Positions 1 through 6,100 of a stretch of DNA of 6,141 nt are shown here, piece after piece; position 1 is the stretch's first letter, and each line of letters opens with the position of its first letter. The stretch is taken from contig USIH01000128.1 in the NCBI GenBank assembly GCA_900554705.1, positions 1-6,141 of the forward strand. Direction: 5' to 3'. Source of the stretch: an uncultured Eubacteriales bacterium (GTDB taxonomy: Bacteria > Bacillota > Clostridia > Oscillospirales > Oscillospiraceae). The notes under the pieces are model-generated. The model was given only the letters and a program-made list of their open reading frames with translations, ran no database searches and was not told the origin of the DNA. The translations under genes and the position numbers were made by a program.

Positions 1-422
1 CCGTTGCTGAACATCCCCAGCAGCAGCAAGAAGCCGTACACTATGCCCAAGGTCGGATTCAGCCGAGAGGTCAGGGCCACCATGGGCATCTGCTCAGCCG
101 CTGCCTCCGGATATCCTGTCAAGGATGTGAGCACGCTCCCGGCTACAAGCACCAGCAGCAATCCCCCCAGGGCAATGCCCACGCGAATGGTCCTTTTTCC
201 CCGCAAGTACTTCCCCAGGGGCACCATAATGCCCACGGAGCCCAGCAGATTATAGGCCACATACGTCAGCGCCGCAGCGGAGAGCACGGCCTTCACACCG
301 CGCACCTCGTCCTCCGGCATGCTGACGATGTGGTAGGCCAGCCGCTGCGCGGTCTTGCGCCCGATGCCGGGCAGCCGCGACAGCTGGTTGGTCAGGGTCT
401 GAATTGCTTCAACGCCTGCCAT
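1..422 (-). CDS. Chimeric ORF: RecR N-terminus joined in frame to a YkvI-like membrane protein fragment (runs off left edge)
   Basis: The frame starts at the ATG at 422-420, preceded by GAGG about 10 nt upstream, and stays open to the left edge (140 full codons). Residues 1 to about 42 are a RecR N-terminus with its helix-hairpin-helix DNA-binding motif (LPGIGRKTAQRLAYHI, residues 17-32) and the following MPEDEV. RecR would normally continue into a four-cysteine zinc finger and a Toprim domain; neither is present. From about residue 43 the protein is hydrophobic, with likely membrane helices near 45-68, 79-101 and 124-140. The YVAYNLLGSVGIMVPLG pattern recalls the YkvI-type membrane protein family of Firmicutes (family call from memory, moderate certainty). 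The membrane part uses GGG/GGA glycine codons and ATT more freely than the right-hand genes. Its upstream neighbour is a ybaB end 15 nt away, the usual ybaB-recR arrangement. The product would be neither a working RecR nor a complete transporter; a chimeric assembly is a real possibility. Confidence 0.75.
   Translation of the reverse strand, partial: MAGVEAIQTLTNQLSRLPGIGRKTAQRLAYHIVSMPEDEVRGVKAVLSAAALTYVAYNLLGSVGIMVPLGKYLRGKRTIRVGIALGGLLLVLVAGSVLTSLTGYPEAAAEQMPMVALTSRLNPTLGIVYGFLLLLGMFSN
300..422 (-). pseudogene. recR: recR 5' fragment (about 41 codons)
   Basis: This is the part of the chimeric frame that reads as RecR, the recombination mediator that acts with RecF/RecO to load RecA at gaps. 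Only the helix-hairpin-helix region is kept; the zinc finger, Toprim and C-terminal oligomerisation region (roughly 155 of about 200 residues) are missing. The left boundary is approximate, because residues 42-44 (G, V, K) could belong to either partner. Position directly after a ybaB end, with its own ribosome binding site, is the standard bacterial order and supports the identification. Confidence 0.8.
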
Positions 423-437
423 GCGTTTATCAGTCCC

Positions 438-590
438 TCAGAACAGGCCCGGCATGCCCAATCCGCCGGTCAGCTTGCCCATTTCCTGCTCGGTGGCTTC
501 CTCGGCCATGCGCAGCGCTTCGTTCACGGCAGCGACCACCATGTCCTGCAGCATCTCCACATCGTCGGGATCGACGGCCTCGGGGTCGAT
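438..590 (-). pseudogene. ybaB: ybaB/ebfC 3' fragment
   Basis: The last roughly 50 codons of the chimeric frame match the C-terminal half of YbaB/EbfC, a dimeric nucleoid-associated protein of about 100-115 residues. Diagnostic pieces are [20 protein letters not shown] and the glycine-rich end [14 protein letters not shown]. The N-terminal helix and first strands are missing. The stop lies 15 nt before the recR ATG, which is the normal spacing of a ybaB-recR pair, so this fragment and the recR start probably came from one intact locus. The upstream limit is approximate, since IVID could derive from either parent. Confidence 0.8.
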
Positions 591-1742
591 GACGATATTG
601 ACCTTCTTTTCCTTCTTGCGGCAAAGGCAGCAGATGCCGACCGCCGCGCCGACGGCGTCGAGATCCGCCATCTTGTGTCCCATGACGAAGACGCGGCCGG
701 ACTGCATGATAAGCTCGGAGAGGGAAGAGGCCATCACGCGGGATTTTACCTTTGTGCGCCGCTCGCCCTGCTTGTTTCGCCCGCCGAAGAAGGTGAAGTC
801 GTAGCGATCCTTGATCACCGTCTGGTCGCCGCCGCGCGAGAGCGCCATTTCAATGGACAGCGCCGCGAAATCGTAGTCCTCGCGGAAGCCGACGCCGTCC
901 TTGCCGATGCCGATGGAGACGGTCGCCGCGATCCCTGCGGGGTTCGTGATGCTGCGCATGGACTCCAGAAGGGAGAATTTCTCTTCCGCCATGCCCGCAA
1001 GGTTCCGCGCCTCAAACAGCGCGAGAAAGCGGTTGCGCTCCAGACGGCGCAGCAGGCCGTTGTGCTGATCGACCCATGCGTTGATCTTCTTGTTGATCTC
1101 CGCGTTGAGGCTCGACACCGTCGCGTCCGGCAGATTGTTCGTCAGCTCTTCATAGTTGTCCACAAGGATGATGGAGATCATCGGGCGCGAGCGGATGTAT
1201 TCGTCGCGTATTTGCAGCAGCTCCGTCAGATCTTGCAGATAGATCATGCCGAGAAGCATTCCGGTCTTTTCGTCCGCGTCGGGGAGCACCGAGCCGGTCA
1301 CGCGGAAGCGCCGATTCTGGAAGATCAGCTCCGCAGGCGCTTCATGCTTGCCCGAGCTGAGCCACTCCGTGGAAAAGTCGGGGAACAGATCGGTGATGAG
1401 CCGAGAGGAGAGCGAAGGCTTGACGTCCGTCAGCTTGGAGAACGCCGCATTGCACCACAGAAGCTCGTCGTCGTTCAGACGGATCATCGCAACGGGGAAG
1501 GGTACCTCGCCGTCCGCATTGCGGCGCATCAGCTCGCTCGTGGTGCGGACGTATTCCGTCATGGCGTGCCGCTTGCGCCTGCTGACAAGGCAGTAGCCGC
1601 CGAACAGGATCAGGCAGACAAGCGCCTCCGCTCCGGCAAGATAGTATTCCCCCATGACCGCTGCGGCGACGCAGAACAGCGCCAAGACGATGAAATAGGC
1701 GGCAAAGCCCGGCTGAAGCAGACGCCGCATTTTTTTGTTCAT
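438..1742 (-). CDS. Chimeric ORF: GdpP N-terminal two-thirds joined in frame to the YbaB/EbfC C-terminal half
   Basis: The 434-residue frame starts at ATG 1742, with AAAGGGAGG (1759-1751) 8 nt upstream. Residues 11-31 and 35-53 are membrane helices. Residues about 83-180 form a PAS domain. Residues about 185-320 form a degenerate GGDEF domain, with LERNRF where an active cyclase would have GGDEF. Residues 350-380 start a DHH phosphodiesterase domain ([14 protein letters not shown]356, D360, D362 are metal-ligand candidates). This is the order found in GdpP, the membrane-bound c-di-AMP phosphodiesterase of Firmicutes, usually about 650 residues. The rest of the DHH domain, including the DHH triplet, and all of DHHA1 are absent. 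From about residue 383 to the end ([14 protein letters not shown], then AAVNEAL and MGKLTGGLG) the sequence is the C-terminal half of the DNA-binding protein YbaB/EbfC. As written it should not hydrolyse c-di-AMP, and the YbaB part lacks its N-terminal helix. It is divergent from the RNase J operon. Either a true fusion or an assembly chimera. Confidence 0.85.
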   Translation of the reverse strand: MNKKMRRLLQPGFAAYFIVLALFCVAAAVMGEYYLAGAEALVCLILFGGYCLVSRRKRHAMTEYVRTTSELMRRNADGEVPFPVAMIRLNDDELLWCNAAFSKLTDVKPSLSSRLITDLFPDFSTEWLSSGKHEAPAELIFQNRRFRVTGSVLPDADEKTGMLLGMIYLQDLTELLQIRDEYIRSRPMISIILVDNYEELTNNLPDATVSSLNAEINKKINAWVDQHNGLLRRLERNRFLALFEARNLAGMAEEKFSLLESMRSITNPAGIAATVSIGIGKDGVGFREDYDFAALSIEMALSRGGDQTVIKDRYDFTFFGGRNKQGERRTKVKSRVMASSLSELIMQSGRVFVMGHKMADLDAVGAAVGICCLCRKKEKKVNIVIDPEAVDPDDVEMLQDMVVAAVNEALRMAEEATEQEMGKLTGGLGMPGLF

Positions 1743-1783
1743 GGTTCCGTCCTCCCTTTGCTGTGTACACTTTCGTTCTTAAC

Positions 1784-1812
1784 ATTATACCAAGAGTTAC
1801 CTCTTTTTTCCA
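1784..1812 (-). promoter_or_regulatory. Predicted promoter for the gdpP-type gene
   Basis: On the minus strand, TATAAT (1789-1784) is a perfect -10 box with an extended TGG just upstream. TGGAAA (1812-1807), 17 bp further up, matches 4 of 6 bases of the -35 consensus. Transcription would start near 1777, giving a leader of about 35 nt that ends with AAAGGGAGG before the ATG at 1742. The 8-bp palindrome GTGTACAC (1763-1770) falls inside this short leader. Confidence 0.65.
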
Positions 1813-1847
1813 CTGTTTCTTTTATGTTTTTCCGCTCTTTGGAAAAA

Positions 1848-1859
1848 AATGTATACATT
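1848..1859. promoter_or_regulatory. Perfect palindrome AATGTATACATT over the -35 region, possible operator
   Basis: This 12-bp perfect inverted repeat without a spacer covers the predicted -35 box of the RNase J operon. Its position between two divergent promoters would suit a dimeric repressor. No regulator is encoded in the window and I do not recognise the motif, so the operator role is inference. A/T-rich DNA produces such short palindromes by chance fairly often. Confidence 0.25.
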
Positions 1860-1880
1860 GCGCGCGTTTTGTGCTATACT
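1852..1880 (+). promoter_or_regulatory. Predicted promoter for the RNase J-dut-ygiQ operon
   Basis: TATACT (1875-1880) with an extended TGC just upstream makes a good extended -10 element. TATACA (1852-1857), 17 bp further up, matches 4 of 6 bases of the -35 consensus. The predicted transcript starts near 1887 and has an A/T-rich leader of about 85 nt before the TTG start at 1971. It diverges from the gdpP-type promoter about 60 bp away. The -35 box lies inside a perfect 12-bp palindrome. Confidence 0.6.
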
Positions 1881-1970
1881 GTAGAAGCAGGTCTGGGCTT
1901 TTTTGCGCGTTTTTCTATGCTTTTACATACATAAATTTACGAAATTGATTGAATAAAGGAGTTTTATCAT

Positions 1971-3626
1971 TTGGCAGAAAAATTGAAAATCATCCCGCTT
2001 GGCGGCCTGAACGAGATCGGAAAGAACATGACCGTCATCGAATACGGGCAGGATATGATCGTCGTCGACTGCGGACTCGGCTTCCCCGAGGACGATATGT
2101 ACGGCGTGGATCTGGTCATTCCGGATGTGACCTATCTTGCAAAAAACATCAAAAAGCTGCGCGGCTTCTTCATCACGCACGGCCATGAGGATCATATCGG
2201 CGCGCTACCCTACGTGTTGCAGGCGGTAAACGCGCCCGTTCACGCCACACCCCTGACGCTGGGGCTGATCCGCCTGAAGCTGGAGGAGCACGACCTTCTC
2301 AAGAAGACGCGCCTTGTCACGCACAAGCCCGGCGATGTCGTGAAGGCGGGCTGCTTCAGCGTGGAGTTCATCCATGTCAACCACTCCATCGCCGACGCCG
2401 TGGCCTTTGCGATCAAGACGCCGGTCGGCACGGTCGTGATGACCGGCGACTTTAAGATCGACCCCTCCGCCGAAGACGGCATGACCGACCTCGGCCGCTT
2501 CGGTGTGCTGGGCAAGGAGGGTGTCTATGCCCTTCTGATGGACTCGACCAACGTGGAGCGTCAGGGCTACACGCCCTCGGAATCCGTGGTTGCGGAGGGG
2601 CTTGACCGCCACTTCAAGGAGTGCCGTCAGCGGATCATCGTGACGACCTTCGCCTCCAATATGCACCGCATTCAGGCGGTGCTCTCCATCGCGCACCGCC
2701 ACGGCAGAAAGGTCGCAGTGACCGGACGGAGCATGGAAAACATTCTGAAGGTCGCGACGGAGCTGGGCTATCTGCACATTCCGGAAGGGACGCTTGTTGA
2801 CATCAACCAGATCAAGGGTCTGCCCAAGGAAAAGGTCGTCATCGTCTCGACCGGTTCGCAGGGCGAGAATATGTCGGCGCTCTACCGCATGGCCTTCTCC
2901 GGTCATAAGCAGGTCGAGATCCAGCCCGGCGACAAGATCCTCATCTCCGCCTCCGCCATTCCGGGCAACGAGAAGTCCGTCTCGCGCATCATCAACGAGC
3001 TTTACCGCAAGGGCGCAGAGGTCATCTACGACCGGCTGGAGGGACTGCACGTGTCCGGCCACGCCTGCTGCGAAGAGCTGAAGATCATCCACGCGCTCAC
3101 GCGCCCGCGCTTCTTCATCCCCGTCCACGGCGAGCAGCGCCATCTGCAAAAGCACGCCGCGCTGGCGCGGCAGATGGGAATGCGGCCGAAGGACATCCTG
3201 ATCGCCGACATTGGCCGTGTGATCGAGTGCACCCCCAAGACCTGCAAGCTCGGCGCAACGGTGCCCGCAGGCAAGATCTTGGTCGACGGCACCGGCGTCG
3301 GTGACGTCGGCAGCGTGGTGCTGCGCGACCGCAAGCACCTTGCGCAGGACGGCATGATCGTCGTTTGCGTCAACCTGTCGAGCGAGGACGGCTCCGTCCT
3401 CTCCGGTCCGGATATTATCACGCGCGGCTTTGTCTACGCCAAGGACAACGAAGACCTGATGGAGGCAATGCGCATGGTCGCGACCCACTCGCTGGAGACC
3501 TGCGCCGAGCGGCGCATTTCCGACTGGGCGACGATCAAGACGACGATCAAGAACGACTTGAGCCAGTACCTGTTCCGTAACACGAAGCGCAACCCCATGA
3601 TCGTTCCCATCATTATGGAGATTTGA
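1971..3626 (+). CDS. rnj: Ribonuclease J (metallo-beta-lactamase / beta-CASP nuclease)
   Basis: At 551 residues this is the usual size for RNase J, the cytoplasmic endonuclease and 5'-to-3' exonuclease of mRNA decay and rRNA maturation in Firmicutes. The start is TTG at 1971, chosen because AAAGGAG (1955-1961) lies 9 nt upstream and the family's N-terminal LKIIPLGGLNEIGKN follows at once; no ATG is available nearby. The metallo-beta-lactamase core shows HGHEDHIG (70-77), H138 in VNHSI and D160 in TGDFKID, all expected zinc ligands. The beta-CASP domain shows TTFASN (225-230), VSGHA (361-365) and PVHGE (384-388, H386). The C-terminal domain from about 430 to 551 is complete. It is first in a tight operon: dut starts 4 nt after its stop. 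The sequence does not say whether the organism has a second RNase J, so J1 versus J2 is left open. Confidence 0.96.
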   Translation: MAEKLKIIPLGGLNEIGKNMTVIEYGQDMIVVDCGLGFPEDDMYGVDLVIPDVTYLAKNIKKLRGFFITHGHEDHIGALPYVLQAVNAPVHATPLTLGLIRLKLEEHDLLKKTRLVTHKPGDVVKAGCFSVEFIHVNHSIADAVAFAIKTPVGTVVMTGDFKIDPSAEDGMTDLGRFGVLGKEGVYALLMDSTNVERQGYTPSESVVAEGLDRHFKECRQRIIVTTFASNMHRIQAVLSIAHRHGRKVAVTGRSMENILKVATELGYLHIPEGTLVDINQIKGLPKEKVVIVSTGSQGENMSALYRMAFSGHKQVEIQPGDKILISASAIPGNEKSVSRIINELYRKGAEVIYDRLEGLHVSGHACCEELKIIHALTRPRFFIPVHGEQRHLQKHAALARQMGMRPKDILIADIGRVIECTPKTCKLGATVPAGKILVDGTGVGDVGSVVLRDRKHLAQDGMIVVCVNLSSEDGSVLSGPDIITRGFVYAKDNEDLMEAMRMVATHSLETCAERRISDWATIKTTIKNDLSQYLFRNTKRNPMIVPIIMEI

Positions 3627-3630
3627 GAAA

Positions 3631-4071
3631 ATGGAAGAAGTCAAGGTTCAGAAATTAAAAGAGAATGCCAGACTTCCCCTCTATGCGACCGCCAGCTCCG
3701 CAGGTGCGGATCTGTGCGCCTGTCTGGACGCGCCCGTGACGATCGAGCCGAACCGGACGGCAATGATCCCGCTCGGGTTCTGCGCGCAGCTTCCCGCGGG
3801 CTGTGCCGGTCTGGTCTTCGCACGCAGCGGGCTTGCGACGAAGCGCGGCCTCGCGCCTGCCAACAAGGTCGGCGTGATCGATCCGGATTACCGTGGTCAG
3901 TGGTTCGTTCCGCTGCACAACCACGGGACGTCTCCGCAGACGGTGGAGGACGGCGAGCGGATCGCGCAGCTGATCCTGACCCCTTATGTGACCGGTAAAT
4001 TCGTGGAGGCACAGACGCTTTCCGAGACGGAGCGCGGAGACGGCGGCTTTGGCTCCACGGGGACAAGGTAA
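3631..4071 (+). CDS. dut: Deoxyuridine 5'-triphosphate nucleotidohydrolase (trimeric dUTPase)
   Basis: This 146-residue protein converts dUTP to dUMP and pyrophosphate, keeping uracil out of DNA and supplying dUMP for thymidylate synthesis. All five motifs of the homotrimeric family are present in order: SAGADLCA (23-30), ARSGLATK (64-71), NKVGVIDPDYRGQ (78-90, with D84 as the likely catalytic aspartate and Y87 in the uracil pocket), GERIAQLIL (108-116) and the mobile C-terminal RGDGGFGSTG (135-144). Motif II has Ala where Pro is common, a tolerated variation. GGAG at 3617-3620, inside the end of the RNase J gene, sits 10 nt before the ATG. The stop overlaps the next ATG as TAATG, so dut and the radical SAM gene are probably translationally coupled. 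Confidence 0.96.
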   Translation: MEEVKVQKLKENARLPLYATASSAGADLCACLDAPVTIEPNRTAMIPLGFCAQLPAGCAGLVFARSGLATKRGLAPANKVGVIDPDYRGQWFVPLHNHGTSPQTVEDGERIAQLILTPYVTGKFVEAQTLSETERGDGGFGSTGTR

Positions 4072-6023
4072 TGGGCTTTTTGCCGCTGTCCCGCGCCGAG
4101 ATGGACGCGCTGGGCTGGGATGCGCCGGACTTTGTCTACGTGATCGGCGATGCCTACGTGGATCACTCGTCCTTCGGCGCGGCCATCATCAGCCGTGTGC
4201 TGGAGCACGCGGGCTACCGCGTCGCCATCTGCGCGCAGCCGGATTGGAAGGAACCGAACAGCGTCAATCTGTTCGGCACGCCGCGCCTGGGATTTTTAGT
4301 CAGCGCGGGCAATATGGACTCGATGGTGAACCACTACTCCGTGGGCAAGCACCGCCGCAGGACCGACGCCTATACTGCGGGCGGCAAAACGGGCAAGCGC
4401 CCCGACTATGCCGCCGTGGTCTATGGGAACCTGATCCGTCAGACCCACCCGCATATTCCGGTCATCTTAGGCGGCATTGAGGCAAGCCTGCGCCGCCTTG
4501 CGCACTATGATTACTGGTCCGACCGCCTCAAACGCTCCGTCCTGCTCGACGCGCAGGCGGACCTGCTGATCTACGGCATGGGGGAGCGGGCGATCGTCGA
4601 GGTCGCCGACGCGCTCAACGCCGGTCTTTCGGTCGCTGACCTGACCTTCATTCGCGGAACGGTCTTTCGGACGACCGCGCCGGACACGGATGAGGCGATC
4701 GTACTGCCCTCCTTTGAGGAGCTGCGGCGGGACAAGCGCCGCTATGCCGAGAGCTTTTACCGGCAGTACCGCAATACCGACCCCTTTACCGCAAAGCGCC
4801 TGATCGAACCGTATGAGCGGCAGTTCGTCGTGCAGAACCCGCCGCAGATGCCCCTGAGCGAGGAGGAGATGGACGAGGTCTACGATCTGCCGTATGAAAA
4901 CGCGCCGCATCCATCCTACAAGGAGCCGGTTCCCGCGATCGCCGAGGTGCGCTTTAGCCTGACATCCAACCGCGGCTGCTTCGGCGGCTGCTCCTTCTGC
5001 GCGCTGACCTTCCATCAGGGACGCATCGTGCAGACCCGTTCCCACGATTCCATCCTGCGGGAGGCCGAGCGCATGACGCGGCAGCCCGATTTTAAGGGCT
5101 ACATCCACGATGTCGGCGGCCCGACGGCAAACTTCCGCCAGCCCGCCTGCGAAAAGCAGACCCAATACGGCGTCTGCCAGAATCGGCAGTGCCTTTTCCC
5201 AACGCCTTGCAAGAACCTGCGCGCGGATCACACGGATTATGTAAACCTGCTTCGAAAGCTGCGCCAGCTCCCCAAGGTAAAAAAGGTCTTCATCCGCAGC
5301 GGCATCCGCTTTGACTATCTGCTTGCCGACCCCGACCCCACGTTCCTGCATGAGCTGGTGGAATACCACGTTTCCGGTCAGCTGCGCGTTGCGCCGGAGC
5401 ACGTTTCCGATCCGGTGCTGCGCTACATGGGGAAGCCCTGCCACGCCGTCTACGAGCGCTTCTGCCGCAAATATGCCCGCCTGAACGAGGGGAGAAAGCA
5501 GTATCTTGTGCCCTATCTCATGAGCTCGCACCCGGGCTGCGGCATGAAGGAAGCGGTGGAGCTTGCCGAATATGTGCGCGATCTGGGCTATATGCCGGAG
5601 CAGGTGCAGGATTTTTATCCGACGCCCTCTACGCTTTCTACGGTCATGTACTACACCGGCGTAGACCCGCGCACCATGCAGCCGGTCTATGTGCCGACCG
5701 ATCCGAAGGAGAAGGAGATGCAGCGCGCGCTGATCCAGTACCGCGACCCGAAAAACGCGCCGCTGATCCGCAAAGCGCTGGAGCTGGCGGGACGCACCGA
5801 CTTGATCGGCACGGGGCCGAAGTGTCTGGTGCGTCCGAGCCGAACGGAACAGGGAAGACCGACACAAAAACCGGCGAAGCCGTCCAAACCGGCAAAGCCT
5901 GCCAGACCTGCAAAGTCCCAAAAGGCAGTCGCCGGAAAAACAAAAAGGACGACCCCGCCGCCCCCGACGGCCAAGCAGCTTGCCGCCGCCGAGCGCTATC
6001 TGAACCGAAGAAAGAAGAAATAA
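4071..6023 (+). CDS. ygiQ: YgiQ family radical SAM protein (UPF0313)
   Basis: The 650-residue protein belongs to the YgiQ/UPF0313 family of radical S-adenosylmethionine enzymes, whose substrate is, to my knowledge, not established. The N-terminal region (about 20-200) resembles a cobalamin-binding-like Rossmann fold (YVIGDAYVDHSSFGAAIISR, then VILGGIEASLRRLAHYDYW). The radical SAM cluster motif is C303, C307, C310 in NRGCFGGCSFC. A second cysteine group, C360, C369, C374 and C380, could hold an auxiliary iron-sulfur cluster. VAPEHVSD and DFYPTPSTLST lie in the later barrel and C-terminal region. Residues about 593-650 are a low-complexity Lys/Pro/Ala tail with repeated KPAKP/ARPAK units ending in RRKKK, likely disordered and possibly nucleic-acid binding. 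The start is the ATG overlapping the dut stop by one base, with GGGG and AAGG just upstream; this suits coupling. It is last in the operon and is followed by a strong hairpin. Confidence 0.93.
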   Translation: MGFLPLSRAEMDALGWDAPDFVYVIGDAYVDHSSFGAAIISRVLEHAGYRVAICAQPDWKEPNSVNLFGTPRLGFLVSAGNMDSMVNHYSVGKHRRRTDAYTAGGKTGKRPDYAAVVYGNLIRQTHPHIPVILGGIEASLRRLAHYDYWSDRLKRSVLLDAQADLLIYGMGERAIVEVADALNAGLSVADLTFIRGTVFRTTAPDTDEAIVLPSFEELRRDKRRYAESFYRQYRNTDPFTAKRLIEPYERQFVVQNPPQMPLSEEEMDEVYDLPYENAPHPSYKEPVPAIAEVRFSLTSNRGCFGGCSFCALTFHQGRIVQTRSHDSILREAERMTRQPDFKGYIHDVGGPTANFRQPACEKQTQYGVCQNRQCLFPTPCKNLRADHTDYVNLLRKLRQLPKVKKVFIRSGIRFDYLLADPDPTFLHELVEYHVSGQLRVAPEHVSDPVLRYMGKPCHAVYERFCRKYARLNEGRKQYLVPYLMSSHPGCGMKEAVELAEYVRDLGYMPEQVQDFYPTPSTLSTVMYYTGVDPRTMQPVYVPTDPKEKEMQRALIQYRDPKNAPLIRKALELAGRTDLIGTGPKCLVRPSRTEQGRPTQKPAKPSKPAKPARPAKSQKAVAGKTKRTTPPPPTAKQLAAAERYLNRRKKK

Positions 6024-6066
6024 GCACGTCCCGCAGCCGGTCTAGAAGACCGGCTGCGGGGCGTGC
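6024..6066 (+). terminator. Strong hairpin after the RNase J-dut-ygiQ operon, probable terminator
   Basis: It begins directly after the TAA of the radical SAM gene. The stem is 19 bp (6024-6042 with 6048-6066), GC-rich with a single G-U pair, and the loop is TAGAA. Only two T residues follow (TTC), so it lacks the U-tract of a classical intrinsic terminator. It may still end transcription, block 3' exonucleases, or act together with the second hairpin three bases on. Confidence 0.6.
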
Positions 6067-6068
6067 TT

Positions 6069-6100
6069 CAGCGTGTCGAAAAACCCTTTTCGACACGCTG
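6069..6100. repeat. Second palindromic hairpin, possible bidirectional terminator or dispersed intergenic repeat
   Basis: A perfect 14-bp stem (6069-6082 with 6087-6100) reads CAGCGTGTCGAAAA on the left arm, with an ACCC loop and TTTTCGACACGCTG on the right arm. The A and T runs sit next to the loop, so the structure is nearly symmetric on both strands. Palindromes with this CGACACGC core seem familiar to me from intergenic regions of related gut Clostridia, but that is recollection, not checked. The remaining 6101-6141 shows only a tiny GGCA/TGCC hairpin and no gene. Confidence 0.5.

Noticed and set aside
4..255. 83-codon plus-strand open frame at the left edge
   Set aside because: It is antisense to the hydrophobic YkvI-like frame and has no family resemblance.
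330..1934. 534-codon plus-strand open frame opposite the gdpP-type gene
   Set aside because: It is a shadow created by GC-rich codon bias. Its protein has no recognisable domain, is full of His/Arg/Asp/Ala, and its opposite strand encodes clear GdpP and YbaB domains with a good ribosome binding site.
1917..1934. Five-codon micro-ORF (MLLHT) in the RNase J leader
   Set aside because: There is no ribosome binding site ahead of it and no codon pattern typical of attenuation peptides; chance occurrence.
2205..3644. 479-codon minus-strand open frame opposite RNase J
   Set aside because: Antisense shadow of a highly conserved gene; the composition is typical of reverse-frame translation and no family is recognisable.
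4467..5921. 484-codon minus-strand open frame opposite the radical SAM gene
   Set aside because: Antisense shadow; low-complexity Arg/Leu/Ala-rich product, with the sense strand clearly coding.
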